Origin: Craspedostauros australis
Taxonomy: Eukaryota; Bacillariophyta; Bacillariophyceae; Mastogloiales; Achnanthaceae
Reading direction: 5' to 3'
DNA: 64,000 nt
NCBI GenBank assembly: GCA_026770025.1
Contig: JAMXDE010000007.1
Coordinates: 2,976,001 to 3,040,000 of the forward strand
Part shown: positions 10,159 through 20,900 of the stretch, piece after piece
How the letters are laid out: the number at the start of each line of letters is the position of its first letter
Position numbering within the stretch: the first letter of the stretch is position 1
Program-made: the position numbers and the translations under genes
The notes under the pieces: generated by a model
Told to the model about the DNA's origin: nothing
Databases searched by the model: none
What the model saw: the letters and a program-made list of their open reading frames with translations, nothing else

Positions 10159-10933
10159 TGTTGGCAAGTTCCGCTCACGGTAACCTACGATCGTGGAAGA
10201 TGGTGTTGGTTGATAGTCGTCTGTTTGCTATTTCATTACGTTGGCACTCCGATACTCTCGGTGTCCGTTCGTTCTCTTGCCCGATGCTCTCGGCGCTTCA
10301 ATCTGTTTCGTAGATTCGGTCTCCGACTATGAGTCGGTACGCGAGATCCTCTCTCGCTCCTCTCTGTATTCTCTCTCTCTCTCTCTCACTATCGTGTGCT
10401 CGTGCTACACGATACTCCGTGTTCGACACTCCGTTCATTCAGTACTGGCTTCTACTCCATGAGTACTTACCATTTGAAGTTCACCTTCAGTATCCATGAT
10501 CTTCATGGGTCATCGTATCTTCGCCTCCTGCTCTGACTTGGAGACGGCTGTCGACGTGGTGACATGTTGACATCCTGTCAACGTCAGTAGGCGTCCTTCT
10601 GTTCTCCAGATGTCACGTTCCATTGGTGATGCAGTAGTCTGTCAGATGATATCGTCATCTGAGGTTTAGTTGGGAAGTACCTCGAGATTCTCTTGGTACC
10701 ATTGATGCATGGACGGACGATCTTCTGATTCTCTCAGAAATCGTTATTTGCAAATTTCCTCCAGAAATCTTGCCCCTTTTTGTGTGTTCCATTTCCCCTG
10801 TAATTCTGACGAATCACAGTATACTATCGACACGAGTATAGTTATACCGTCCAAGTGCGTATGAGAGAATAGCGGGTGAACGATGCACATATACACGTAC
10901 ATTTTGACATATACTCACATGTACATCTCGACA
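10159..10933 (-). repeat. 5' LTR of element A
   Basis: 775 bp. Ends in TGTCGAG in element orientation, canonical TG...CA. Its variants (for example GGGGAAATGG, CATGCATC) match both LTRs of D, unlike the 3' LTR of A, which matches the 3' LTR of C. Confidence 0.92.
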
Positions 10934-10956
10934 AAGCAGCCACCTGGTTCACAGAT

Positions 10957-11483
10957 TAATAGAGCCCAAACATAATGGCTGTTGTCTCGTTGGCTGTTGA
11001 TAGCTGTGGGCAGAGGCTTGATTGGCAAGCGGTCTGAACGTGAGTCTTCAGGATCACAAGTAGTCAATCAAGAATACTAATGATGGGTAAAGAAACGTGC
11101 GGATTATGAGATTAGTGCTATAGTTCTTTCCTGCAGGGAGGATCTCCTGTGGTGTCCTGAGTGACAGTGTGTATGGGTTGTGTAGCCCAAGTACTGTGGG
11201 TCAAGATCCCTTGGCTGAGTTCCATGAGAGACAATAGGCAATGATGCGTGTTGCTGGGGTACTGTTTCCATGTGTCGGCGTTTTGGCAATGGTGGGTGTC
11301 AGTGGCTTGGTTATTGGAACCCTTCTGGTTCCTTGACACAGGTTCCAAAGATCTGCTTCAATGTTCTGGATCTGTCCCCAAACGTGGGGGCTGGTGAAGT
11401 ATTTGTTCACTCTACTGGAATGCTGACGGGTCGGACAATTTGTGGTCTCTCTCTCTAAGGTGGGTACTAGTTCAGCTCTATTA
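10957..11483 (-). repeat. Solo LTR of the E type
   Basis: 527 bp beginning TAATAGAGCCCAAAC and ending CTCTATTA on the plus strand. It is clearly similar to the LTR of E (55653-56268) over its first ~180 bp (AATGGCTGTTGTC, AGGCTTGA, AAACGTGCGGATTATGAG) and again at the end. Neither flank shows a primer-binding site or polypurine tract, so it is a solo LTR or a fragment. No target duplication is visible (ACAGAT versus GGGACA). Confidence 0.7.
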
Positions 11484-12605
11484 GGGACACTGTTTGGCTT
11501 GCTTTTGTGACAAAGACTATCATGTGTGTGTACTATACCCATGCTCAGTGGAACACGAGCACACCCACATGAGTACTGTATATATCTGTGTGCGTGCAGA
11601 GAGCGTTTGCATTGGGGGACGGGCAATTGGTGATGTGTGCGAATCTACAGGGTTCATTCTATGTCCATTGATGCAGTGTGAGTTAAAAGGGGGTCTCAGA
11701 GTATTGGCCCTAGTTGTACTATCCTGCTGGTTCAATGCCGGTAGCAAGTGAAAGGAGAGATCTCTTGTTTCTTTTTCGGTGTCTGAACAAGCTGTTGTGC
11801 CATGTTGGCTCTTGGTTCTTGGTGGATGGTTGTTGGTTGTGGTTGTTGGTTGTTGGTTGTTGGTTGTTGGTTGTTGGTTGTTGGTTGTTGGTTGTTGGTG
11901 GTTGGTGGTTGGTCGTCTCCCATTCTCCATCTGCTCTTCTCGCTCATGATGCCGCAACTTCGAACGCAATCCGCCTCCCTCCAGCAACTCGATTTGCAAC
12001 AGTTCCTTGCATTGGAGTGTCCAGTGTCGCTGTTCCAAGATGAGCTGCAGCAAGGGCGATGATCCGTGTCTTGCACCGTGCGAGTGGCACCAGACGAATC
12101 CACCCCCTTCTGGTAGTGGCGACGACGACGGACAGCAACAGCTGCATTTGTGATGGACAAGGCGATACCGGCTGTCTCGTCAACCGCAAAAACCCACACT
12201 GTGATACGTAAGCTTGATCCTAGTCAGCATGCAGCAATCGGCATCATCTTTTCGTCTTGCAAACGAATGCGACCACGGGTTCCGATGCAATGTCAGCACA
12301 ACGATGGTACTATCAGTACGGCATCATCGGCTGCGGAGAGAACGAGGAAGCGCCACCGAGCGTTCAGCATCGATGCGCCACTGAGGACGGATTCGCAAAA
12401 CCGTGTCTGTTGGAAGTAGCTACGGCAATAGTGGGCGAGAGAAGAGTGCTCTGTGGAGAGAGTTAGTGATTTTACAGTGAATTCCTCACTCTCCATTGCT
12501 GCGCCCACTGATCCGACTGCAATCCTCGCAGCTCAATCTCCTGATCGTGCAGCTCTCTAGTTCTTAACTCCATGGTGAATGATGTCGCTATTGCGTCGTG
12601 CGGCC
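11484..12605. other. Intergenic, no gene recognised; contains a GGTTGTT minisatellite
   Basis: The stretch between the solo LTR and the 3' end of the acyl-AMP ligase gene has only short frames without recognisable domains. About 11827-11913 is a tandem array of GGTTGTT units decaying into GGTTGGTGGTT. The part next to 12605 presumably holds the 3' untranslated region of the neighbouring minus-strand gene. Confidence 0.6.
11827..11913. repeat. GGTTGTT-type minisatellite
   Basis: About a dozen heptamer units of GGTTGTT with minor variants. It produces long artificial frames on both strands (Gln/Asn/Thr/Pro-rich on minus, Leu/Val/Gly-rich on plus), which should not be read as genes. Confidence 0.85.
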
Positions 12606-15600
12606 TCAAGCTGTATCTGAATGGACCATCTCCTGGGAGGCTTGCGATTGCCCTCCACCCAGCGATTGCTCCGAGTTCATGAGGAGATGCTGAGGTCCGT
12701 GTTCAGCCAACCTTGCATTGTCCGCGGTTGCTGCTGTCTTCGCCACCATCATGACAGCACAATTTTGATGCAACACTCCGCTGACGTACGACTTCCCCAA
12801 AGTCAGTTGGGAGAATATACCACAGTGACCAGTGATCCAACATTCATCGACGACGCATCCATCCGCGAAGGTGACGTAGGTCGGCTCGAAGAGGCGGAAG
12901 CCGAAGTAGAGCAAGCGACCTTCCACGGTGACCCCGTGAAAGCGGAGAACGCTGTTGATCATCGGTGTTCCCGAGAGGATGGGATACAGCGACCAATTGT
13001 GGACTGAGTAAGCGAACGATTGGTACACCATGTACAGCGGCAAGCACCATGGCGTCGTTCGATCATTGCTTCCCACGAACGCCATTGATATGTGGACACG
13101 CAAGAGCATGGTCCACACGATGGTCTGGATGATGACCGATAGCACAACCAATGGGGCCGACTCGAATGATGACTGCGGCTTGACGACATTCATCCATAGC
13201 TCAAAGGCTGGGATGAAGCTGATTGCTGCAACGAGCAAAACGACAGCGTACAGCAATGTGCTCGCCACCATGATCCCGGTCAGTTTCAAATCTGATATGC
13301 TCTCATTGCGCGGATCGGGCTTTGGATGGATGGCGCTCTCCGTGATGTGTGTCTGTGGCGAGACCAAAGCGTTGCGGACTGTCACACCCGGCGCGCAGGT
13401 CGTCAGCATCCCAATGCTGCTATCCTCGATCGTGACTCTCCCGTATTTACTGTTTTCCTTCGTGTGGAAGGTGACGACGGATACGAACGATCGTCGGATG
13501 GTGATGAGGTCGACTCCGGATGGATCGAAGCTGTTTCTGAAGATCTTTGATCGCAGATCGATGTCCAATCCATGAGCCATGTGGACCAGGTTCCAAATGA
13601 TCGAATTGGTGGTCAGTCCGTCGAGTATCAAGCATGCTCGGTCGAAGTGATAGTCGCATGCCCAGTCTGCGAATTCACTCCAGATACCGGTCCTGGCTTG
13701 GCCCGGTCTCTTCTTGCCGATCATCACCCACTTGAGTATGATGCTGGATATCACCAGCAGTACTGATGACAGACCGATGGATACAACCCAATATTGTAGT
13801 TTGGAGTATCTCCAGTCTCGGAGGTCATCGCGGACCAAGATATCGGAAATGAGGAAGCAACAGAAGGTCATGTACAGCTCAACGAGCAGCCATGTCATCT
13901 TCATGCCACCCAGGATGATCCATCTGCCATCGTTGTCGCTTGGTGTTACCCTTCCGGCAATGTCTGCAGCTGTGCTTGCATCTGCTTGTTGCGGATCGTC
14001 GTCGTTGTTGTCGTTGTCGTTGTCATTGTCACCATCGTCGCTGTCGTCAATGATAATGCTGTTGCGGCTACGTGACACTGCCGCGCTTTCGACATATCCA
14101 GGATTGCCTCGGACGACGGTGTTGGGCGGTGCTTGGGCACCCTCCACCAGCACAGAAACGTGCTGTACGTAGCAGTTGGAACCGACCTTGACACCTGGAC
14201 TGAGAATGCCCTTGATCGTCGCATTCGATCCCACCTGGATCGTGCGAAACCGCAAGCTGGGACCTTCTTCATCTTTCCATGGTCCAAACATTCGACAACG
14301 GATCGGCTTGCTGACCAAGGCATTGGCATCAACCTTCGCCAGATCGAACTCCCGAATGAAGGAATCGATGTTGCACGAACGATGGACATGCGCTCCCATG
14401 AGGTAGCAGAATGCTGTCATCAATGGTGTGCCCACGATGAAACGTCCGACGAAGTTTTCCCACATATCCACGAGTCGGTCCACGAACCACCATCGAAGAT
14501 AGTAGGAGTACGCGAGGTTGGTGTATCCCTCTTGGTACCTGCCAATGATGATCCACTTCGACAGGATGACCTCCAGCGTGAGCGTGATCATCCAGAATGG
14601 GATGACCAGCGGGTAGCACATCCAGATGAAAGCTGACGAATCGATGAAGAAGACAACGCGGGTGCGATTGTCATTGGCCAGGACTTTGCCGATTTCATAG
14701 GCTGGGATGATGGACAAAGCGAACATGAAGAGGATGATGAGCACGCCGATGGCCTGGGTGATGGTGGATGTTGTTTGGGGGAACTGTTTCTCGTTGCGCA
14801 TGGTGGTAAGTCTCTTGAGCATTGGGAGACGCGTTGGGAGTGGTTCTCCGTGCGATGTCTCGAGGAAGGTTTCGAGATCCATGAGCGTTGGGAACATCTG
14901 GAAGCAATTCGGAGGGAGGGTGGTGCTGTACCGTTTTGACAGTGATTGCCGGAGCTCCAGTTCCCCCATGGATGACAGTCCAATATCTTTCCACGTGTCT
15001 TCGGTCTTCACGTCAGAACCAATGCATCTCTTCACAAGCTCGTAGAAGTCCATGTCTCTGATGTCGAAGTCTTCGATGATGGATTTCCTCAATGAGAGGC
15101 GCTTGGATTGGCTTGCGAGGCTGCCAATTTGTGTGCTGAAGAAATGTGTCTTTCCGATCACGTCAAGCACCACCTTCTGCGCTCCATCATGCAGGCGTTG
15201 TCGATTTTGGCGTCTCTGGATCTTCCCGCTTGTTGTTTTGGAGATGGTGCGTTCTTTGACGGCTGCGATTGCTGCCGGTGTCAACCCGATGTGTTCGATC
15301 ACAGCCTTTCTGACCTCCCGACACACCGATTCTGCATCATCCGCACAGCTCGCTCGAATCTCAAATACGATCTCGAGCTGTCCATCGTTGCCTGAATCGT
15401 CGGACGAGAAGGCAGCGACGCAGCCTGGACGGACAGCGGATGATGCCTCCTCGACTGTGTGCTCGATATCTTGCGGGTAGTAGTTGACACCGTTGACGAT
15501 GATGATGTCCTTCTTGCGGCCGCAGATGTAGAGGTAGTCATCTTGGTAGAATCCGTAGTCACCTGTGCGCAAGTACATCTTGCTGCCAGCATCGGATGAT

Positions 15601-17159
15601 GCATCGCCTTGGAGTGTAGCTTGGAAGGTTTCAGCGGTGAGCTGGGCTTGGTTATAGTATCCGGCTGTCACAGAGGCCCCGGCGACCCAGATCTCTCCTG
15701 TGACGCTGTCTGGACGTTGGACGCAGGTGTCCGGGTCCACGATGATGATATCGATGGAGCTGTGCAGATTGCTGCGTTCGGCGATAGCCACAAACGGGTG
15801 GAGATCTTCACCTTCGCGGATGGTTGAGAGATAAAAGTCGTGATTGTAGCAGGTGCCAACGACGTTCTCAGCTAGTCCGTACGCCACGAGGAACCAATCC
15901 TTGCGCAGGCCGTATGGGCAGAATGCGTCAGCGAACTCCTTTTTCGTGTCAAGTCGGATTGGCTCTGCGGCATTCTGGAGATGAAGGACACTTGAGAGGT
16001 CCAGATTGGGGATGAAATTAGCCTTTCTGTTGGCTTGTTTGTTGGCTTCGTTGAATTTGCGGACGACCAGACGATACGCAAAGTCAGGGGCGGCGCTGAA
16101 ATGGCACTTGTGCTGGGACATGAGGTCCACCCAGAGCAACGGGTTGCGGATGAATGTGACAGGGGATATCATGTGGACTCGGGAATTCGATGCCAGAGGC
16201 ACAATCACCATCTGAATGAGGCCCATGTCATGGTACTGAGGCAACCATGAAAAGGTGGTAAATCGCTCCAGGATTTGCATCTCGTTTGCACCTTTTTCAA
16301 AGCATGTGAGGAAACTGCTGTGAAACAGTTCAATGTTGGCTCTCAGGGCGTCGTGGGTCACCATGACGCCCTTGGGGTTGCCGGTACTGCCAGACGTGTA
16401 CTGAAGGAACGCCAGATCCGATCCCACCATGTTGGGTTCATCGAATGAAGGCGGTGGCGACGATGAACGGCCAGAGATGAGGCTGGAAAGGAAGCTTTTC
16501 TTGGCTCGCTTGTTCTTGCCGTTGGTCTTGTCCGTGATGAAGCCATCATGGCGAATGATGCGATCGGTGACTTGGTACTTCACCCCGCTTGGCCACATGG
16601 CGCGGCTCTTGGATGTTGGGTTGGCACGATCGGCGGCTCGAAGGAGGTTGATGGATGTTTGGGTGAGGATGAGTGACGGAGCGCAATCCTCGATCACCTT
16701 GTTCATCTTGGTGAGCGACTTGACAAGCGGAGGTCCGGGAGGATAGACCAGCACGGCAGTCACTCCTGCACGGAGGCATCCCAGGAAGATGGCGAAGAAG
16801 TGCAGACCGAAGTCGTAGCAGAGGACGACACGGTCGCCTTTGTTGATGCCCCATTTGTTGCGGAGGAGGTGAGCGCATTGGCCGGCTTCATCCCAGAGCT
16901 GCTGGAAGGTGTAGTTGTTGATTGCCTTTCCCTTGTCGTTGTACCAGGTGGAGAAGACGGTGTGGGCCTTGAGTTCGACGATGTACTTGATGTGTTCGAT
17001 GAAGGACTTGGTTTGGATGGACTTGTGGATGATCTCGTGCTCAGTGGTGTTGGTGTTGGTGATGTCTGTCAGGAATCGGGGGTACGACTTTGCAAAGATA
17101 CCGTATTCTACCGCAGCTCCCATGAGGACTGACTGGAACCGGAATGGTATTAAGTGCAA
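12606..17159 (-). CDS. Fatty acyl-AMP ligase + carrier domain + membrane/beta-helix protein, 5' end displaced by element B
   Basis: Numbering follows the 1517-codon open frame. Residues 1-31 (MHLIPFRFQ onward) are LTR sequence of element B; host sequence starts at 17066 with DITNTN. Residues ~45-680 form an adenylating enzyme of the fatty-acyl-AMP ligase type: YTSGSTGNPKG at ~254, GRKKDIIIVNG at ~540, and TTSGKIQRRQ, with the catalytic Lys, at ~640. A phosphopantetheine carrier follows (~705-775, DIGLSSM, attachment Ser ~729-730). The C-terminal half alternates hydrophobic membrane segments (~800, ~850, ~1085, ~1123, ~1290, ~1330) with left-handed beta-helix stretches (~960-1020, ~1216-1270, ~1408-1456), the layout of the NRPS terminal domain (TIGR02353/Pls-like). 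Likely role: activates an acyl group and passes it to its own carrier in a membrane. The product is unknown. The true first codons are at 24452-24520. Confidence 0.85.
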   Translation of the reverse strand: MHLIPFRFQSVLMGAAVEYGIFAKSYPRFLTDITNTNTTEHEIIHKSIQTKSFIEHIKYIVELKAHTVFSTWYNDKGKAINNYTFQQLWDEAGQCAHLLRNKWGINKGDRVVLCYDFGLHFFAIFLGCLRAGVTAVLVYPPGPPLVKSLTKMNKVIEDCAPSLILTQTSINLLRAADRANPTSKSRAMWPSGVKYQVTDRIIRHDGFITDKTNGKNKRAKKSFLSSLISGRSSSPPPSFDEPNMVGSDLAFLQYTSGSTGNPKGVMVTHDALRANIELFHSSFLTCFEKGANEMQILERFTTFSWLPQYHDMGLIQMVIVPLASNSRVHMISPVTFIRNPLLWVDLMSQHKCHFSAAPDFAYRLVVRKFNEANKQANRKANFIPNLDLSSVLHLQNAAEPIRLDTKKEFADAFCPYGLRKDWFLVAYGLAENVVGTCYNHDFYLSTIREGEDLHPFVAIAERSNLHSSIDIIIVDPDTCVQRPDSVTGEIWVAGASVTAGYYNQAQLTAETFQATLQGDASSDAGSKMYLRTGDYGFYQDDYLYICGRKKDIIIVNGVNYYPQDIEHTVEEASSAVRPGCVAAFSSDDSGNDGQLEIVFEIRASCADDAESVCREVRKAVIEHIGLTPAAIAAVKERTISKTTSGKIQRRQNRQRLHDGAQKVVLDVIGKTHFFSTQIGSLASQSKRLSLRKSIIEDFDIRDMDFYELVKRCIGSDVKTEDTWKDIGLSSMGELELRQSLSKRYSTTLPPNCFQMFPTLMDLETFLETSHGEPLPTRLPMLKRLTTMRNEKQFPQTTSTITQAIGVLIILFMFALSIIPAYEIGKVLANDNRTRVVFFIDSSAFIWMCYPLVIPFWMITLTLEVILSKWIIIGRYQEGYTNLAYSYYLRWWFVDRLVDMWENFVGRFIVGTPLMTAFCYLMGAHVHRSCNIDSFIREFDLAKVDANALVSKPIRCRMFGPWKDEEGPSLRFRTIQVGSNATIKGILSPGVKVGSNCYVQHVSVLVEGAQAPPNTVVRGNPGYVESAAVSRSRNSIIIDDSDDGDNDNDNDNNDDDPQQADASTAADIAGRVTPSDNDGRWIILGGMKMTWLLVELYMTFCCFLISDILVRDDLRDWRYSKLQYWVVSIGLSSVLLVISSIILKWVMIGKKRPGQARTGIWSEFADWACDYHFDRACLILDGLTTNSIIWNLVHMAHGLDIDLRSKIFRNSFDPSGVDLITIRRSFVSVVTFHTKENSKYGRVTIEDSSIGMLTTCAPGVTVRNALVSPQTHITESAIHPKPDPRNESISDLKLTGIMVASTLLYAVVLLVAAISFIPAFELWMNVVKPQSSFESAPLVVLSVIIQTIVWTMLLRVHISMAFVGSNDRTTPWCLPLYMVYQSFAYSVHNWSLYPILSGTPMINSVLRFHGVTVEGRLLYFGFRLFEPTYVTFADGCVVDECWITGHCGIFSQLTLGKSYVSGVLHQNCAVMMVAKTAATADNARLAEHGPQHLLMNSEQSLGGGQSQASQEMVHSDTA

Positions 17160-17844
17160 AGATACCCCACGATTGCCGCAACCCCCAATAGCATCTCCCA
17201 GACAAACCGCAACCTAGCAATCGACCAGTTGCACTCGGACAGCCCAATGGCCTTACCTGTCTTATGCGACATCCAAGCACCCTCATCCAGTGGCCTACTC
17301 GGCCATGTCCCGATAACGGTCGGGAACGGAGAGATCTATGAGGATGGCAACACACCAGCCCTGAGTGAATCAAATGAGCGCGACAACCAATATATCTGAA
17401 CAAGTCGACGCGTCCCTGAGAACCTAATGTGAGAAAGCGAAACAGAGGCGATCCCTACTCACCCAAGACCACGATCCAGATGACAATAAGTCCCAAGCAT
17501 CCAAAGGCAACCATCGCGATGACCGGAGGGAGGAACTGAAATGAAGTGGGACCAGTGAGGTGACAGGAGACCGAAGGAGAGGTACCTGCAGGTCTACAAG
17601 TATGAACTTGACGAATGTAGGTGCTCTCCAATCCTCAGCCAAGCAAACGATGAACCACGGTGAAAGCAAGATGAAGATGCAGACGAAAGGAGCCAAGCTA
17701 AAGGGTGTAACCTCGGGTGGCTACTGCGGATCATGCTTGTTGTGAATTGGAATTGAAAGGAGATGAGCATGTTGTACTCACAGTTCTAAAACGGTACAGA
17801 CTGATAACAGATTGGTCTACTACTATAACCCCGGATTTCCAACA
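17067..17844 (+). repeat. 5' LTR of element B
   Basis: 778 bp, starts TGTCAGGAATCGGGG and ends GATTTCCAACA. Its antisense strand supplies an ATG at 17159 and 31 in-frame codons running into the host acyl-AMP ligase gene. Confidence 0.95.
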
Positions 17845-17856
17845 CGTTTCGAAACG
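17845..17856 (+). promoter_or_regulatory. Palindromic 12-mer at the primer-binding position of element B
   Basis: CGTTTCGAAACG lies directly after the 5' LTR. It shares the frame CGTTTNNAAACG with elements A, C and D although the surrounding sequence is unrelated. There is no complement to a tRNA CCA end. Confidence 0.5.
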
Positions 17857-17925
17857 TTACGATTGAAATCCAACGTTTCCATCACCCACCAACACAGCAA
17901 CAAACACCACCACCACCACACCACC

Positions 17926-20900
17926 ATGAGCTCCTATCTCCGCAAGAACGACTGCGTCGTCATCTTCGACGGCAAGCGTTCCAGCTGGACAGGTTGGAGC
18001 ATCAAGTTCCTATCTCGCGCTGCGGGCAGGGGCCTTGAGGACCTGTATCTCATGGATCTAGACAAGGTGGAGGTGAAGCCAGCTCCCTTCGGCCCCAGCG
18101 CCCTCGTTTCCGATGTGAAGATCGAAGAGGGTGAGTCTATCGCGAAGAAGATAGCCTCGATGACTGCTGAGGAGAAGGAGGTATACAAGAATGGGCTGGC
18201 TAAGTGCGCGTTTGAAGAACTGGCCATGGCGATCAACCATGAAACTACGGAAGGCAATGTCGCCTTCATGGCTGTGGTGGGAACCAAGGGCGGGCCCACT
18301 GATAGTGGAGACCCACGCAAGGCGTGGAAGGCCCTTGAACGCATCTATGAGCAACGTACTGCGCCTGTCAAGGCAAAGTTGTTGGCTCAACTCAACGGGA
18401 TGCGGTTGAAGAAAGGCGAGCACCCAGACATGTTCCTGACCGAGATGGAAGTGCTGCGTAATCGCCTCAGTAGTACTGGTATCGAGATAGATATGCAACA
18501 GTACCACATGCTCGTACTCAACGCCCTCGGAAGGGAATACGAGACGGACATCAAGCTCTTGGAGCTCAAGTTCGACGGTATGGAGGATACCATGACCCTC
18601 GAAGACATCCGCAAGGCTGTCAGTGCCACCTACGACGGCCGATACCTCAAACTCGGCGGCAACAGACGTGAGAACAACAGTAACAAGGAAGAGACTGCAT
18701 TCGCTGCAGTAGGAGGCTTCAAAGGTCACTGCCGCAACTGTGGAGCCTACGGCCACAAGAAGGCAGATTGCCGCTCCGCCCCCAAGAAAGGCAACGGCAA
18801 GAACAAGAAGAGTGGCCAAGGAGACAACAACAGTAAGCCCAAGTTCAACGGGGAGTGTAAGTACTGCGGTAAGAAGGGACACAAGATCCTACAGTGCTTC
18901 AAGCTGAAGGCAGCCATGAAAGAGGCAGACTCGGCTAATGTGGCAACTGATGGGATGGAGGGAAATAACGACGTAGCTCTTGTGATGACAGACGAATTAA
19001 TTTGTGTGCCCACCTCGGAAAACACGAACGAATTGGAAAATGTGACCAACTTGTCTGTGAACACAGGCGAGACGAAAACACGCGACAACGACAGCAACTA
19101 CCAAGCTGACTCCAAGGTAATGGAGGACGTCGCCTTTGCAGCCATCGTCGAACAGACTGACACATCTCCCATTGTTTCCTTGAGACCACACAACGTCAAC
19201 AACAAGATGAGCAACTCCAACCAAGGACAAGAATCCTACTACGACGCAAGCCTCACCAACGAAGGGGCCACCGACACCGAGGACGTGGATGACGACATGG
19301 GCGATGCCAACCAAGGAGAAGCGGCACGTCGCCCTATCTTCAACTTCGCCCCAGAGCTCTCTCGTGTGGACCGCATGATCGGGAACTCGACAGGACTCGT
19401 CACCAACACGGCCTGGTGCCCTCTGTGCCTCAAGCGAGGACCACTCTACGCATGGTGCGTGGAATGCCCCCAAGTTCCTTTCTTCATCCAGCTCCACAAT
19501 GAGCCGCGTGGCAATGTGCCACCCAACGACGAAGAGCGCGCGGAGCGACGCACCAGACTTGAGAGAGCTGGCTCCCTCCGCAATGTGGTTCGAGCATCGC
19601 TCAGCAACGTGCTCAAAGCGGATGATGTGCGAAGTGAGCTCGCCTTACTGTGCTACGACGCTGTGGCCACCCACAATGGGGACCGCACTCCACTGATCGA
19701 GCCACGCACGGTGTACTTCAAACTGCACGAGATCGGGATGCACACCACACTGGGAGTGTGCCGCAACCCATGCAACATCAACAACAGCTTGGAATCCCGT
19801 CGCTTCGACCCCTTCCCCAGCGATCTGATTTCGCGCATGACACACCATGCCGCGAACTCCATCGTTTGGACCTACCATCCAGGTGATGGCGGAGTCCGAA
19901 ACCCAAGTCCGGAGCACTGGGTGCTGCCAATCTACTCTGAACGCGAAGAGCAACACGAAGTGGCAATGGTGGTCGGCAACACCGACAACGTCAGCGCAAG
20001 GCGCTCCTCCGTCGCACCGGACAACTACGAGGCCAACACCTGGTTGGGCGATTCTGGCGCATCGTGCCATCTCACCAACAACGATGAAGGGATGACCAAC
20101 GTTCGCGTCTCTGATCAAAATGTGAAGATCGGGAGCGGGCGCTTCCTCAAGGTGACCAAGGTGGGCGACAAGCGCATGACCGTCATGCAAAGAAACGGAA
20201 GGAAGTACAACGTGGTGCTCAAGTCGGTGAAGTACGTGCCCAAGTTGTGGGTTAATCTACTGAGCATCAACAAGGCTCTCGAAAGCGGATTCAACATCAG
20301 CAACCTCGGCGTCATCATGACCCTGAAGAAAGGCAAGGCCCGCATCACCTTTGACCGCATCATGGCAACTCATAGCGGGTTCGTTTGTGGAGTGACCATG
20401 GTGAGCAATACCAAGACGGACGACCAAGCTCATGTTGGCGTGTCAACCGTCGCACCAGTCGACATCAACACAATCCATAAAAAGTTAGGCCACGTTGACG
20501 CGTACACCATCTCTCGAACAGCAGGGAGGTACGGCTGGAACGTGACAGGAAAACTGAACGTGTGTGTTGACTGCGCGATTGGGAAATCGCGACAGAGACC
20601 GATGTCGAAAGCGACTCAACAACGAGCGAAAAGAGTCGGGGATCGATTGTTCATGGACACATCAAGCGTTCAGACACACAGCCTGGGAAGGGGCAAATAC
20701 TGGCTTCTTGTGATCGACGATTACAGTGACTACTGCTGGAGTTACTTCATCACAGAGAAAAGCAACGTGGGGTCGAAGATGCTTTTGTTGTTCCAATGGC
20801 TCGAAGCGAATCAGCGAGTAACGGTTCAAAATGTCAGATGTGATAACGCAGGAGAGAATCGTTCTGCAGAGAAACTCTTACTTAACAAGGGATTCGCCCC

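Larger units (their letters stand above)
3113..10933 (-). mobile_element. Complete Ty1/copia retrotransposon, element A
   Basis: A 7.8-kb element with LTRs at both ends, one uninterrupted polyprotein frame and a 6-bp duplication AAGCAG at 3107-3112 and 10934-10939. The LTRs read TGTTGGCAAG...CTCGAYA on the plus strand. It is oriented right to left, inserted in the pseudogene that ends at 3112. Of the three related copies here (A, C, D) it is the only one that keeps both the RT motif YVDD and the RNase H motif SEAEY, so it is the best candidate for a functional copy. Its two LTRs differ at about 20 sites by eye and belong to different sequence subtypes, which is odd for a simple insertion. Confidence 0.92.

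Noticed and set aside
11520-12199. Proteins with (QPTTNN)n or (WLLVVG)n repeats
   Set aside because: Produced by the GGTTGTT minisatellite on either strand.
17067-17159. MHLIPFRFQ... as the native N-terminus of the acyl-AMP ligase
   Set aside because: These codons lie in the LTR of element B, and the identical start occurs in the other LTR (23766, minus). The native start is at 24520.
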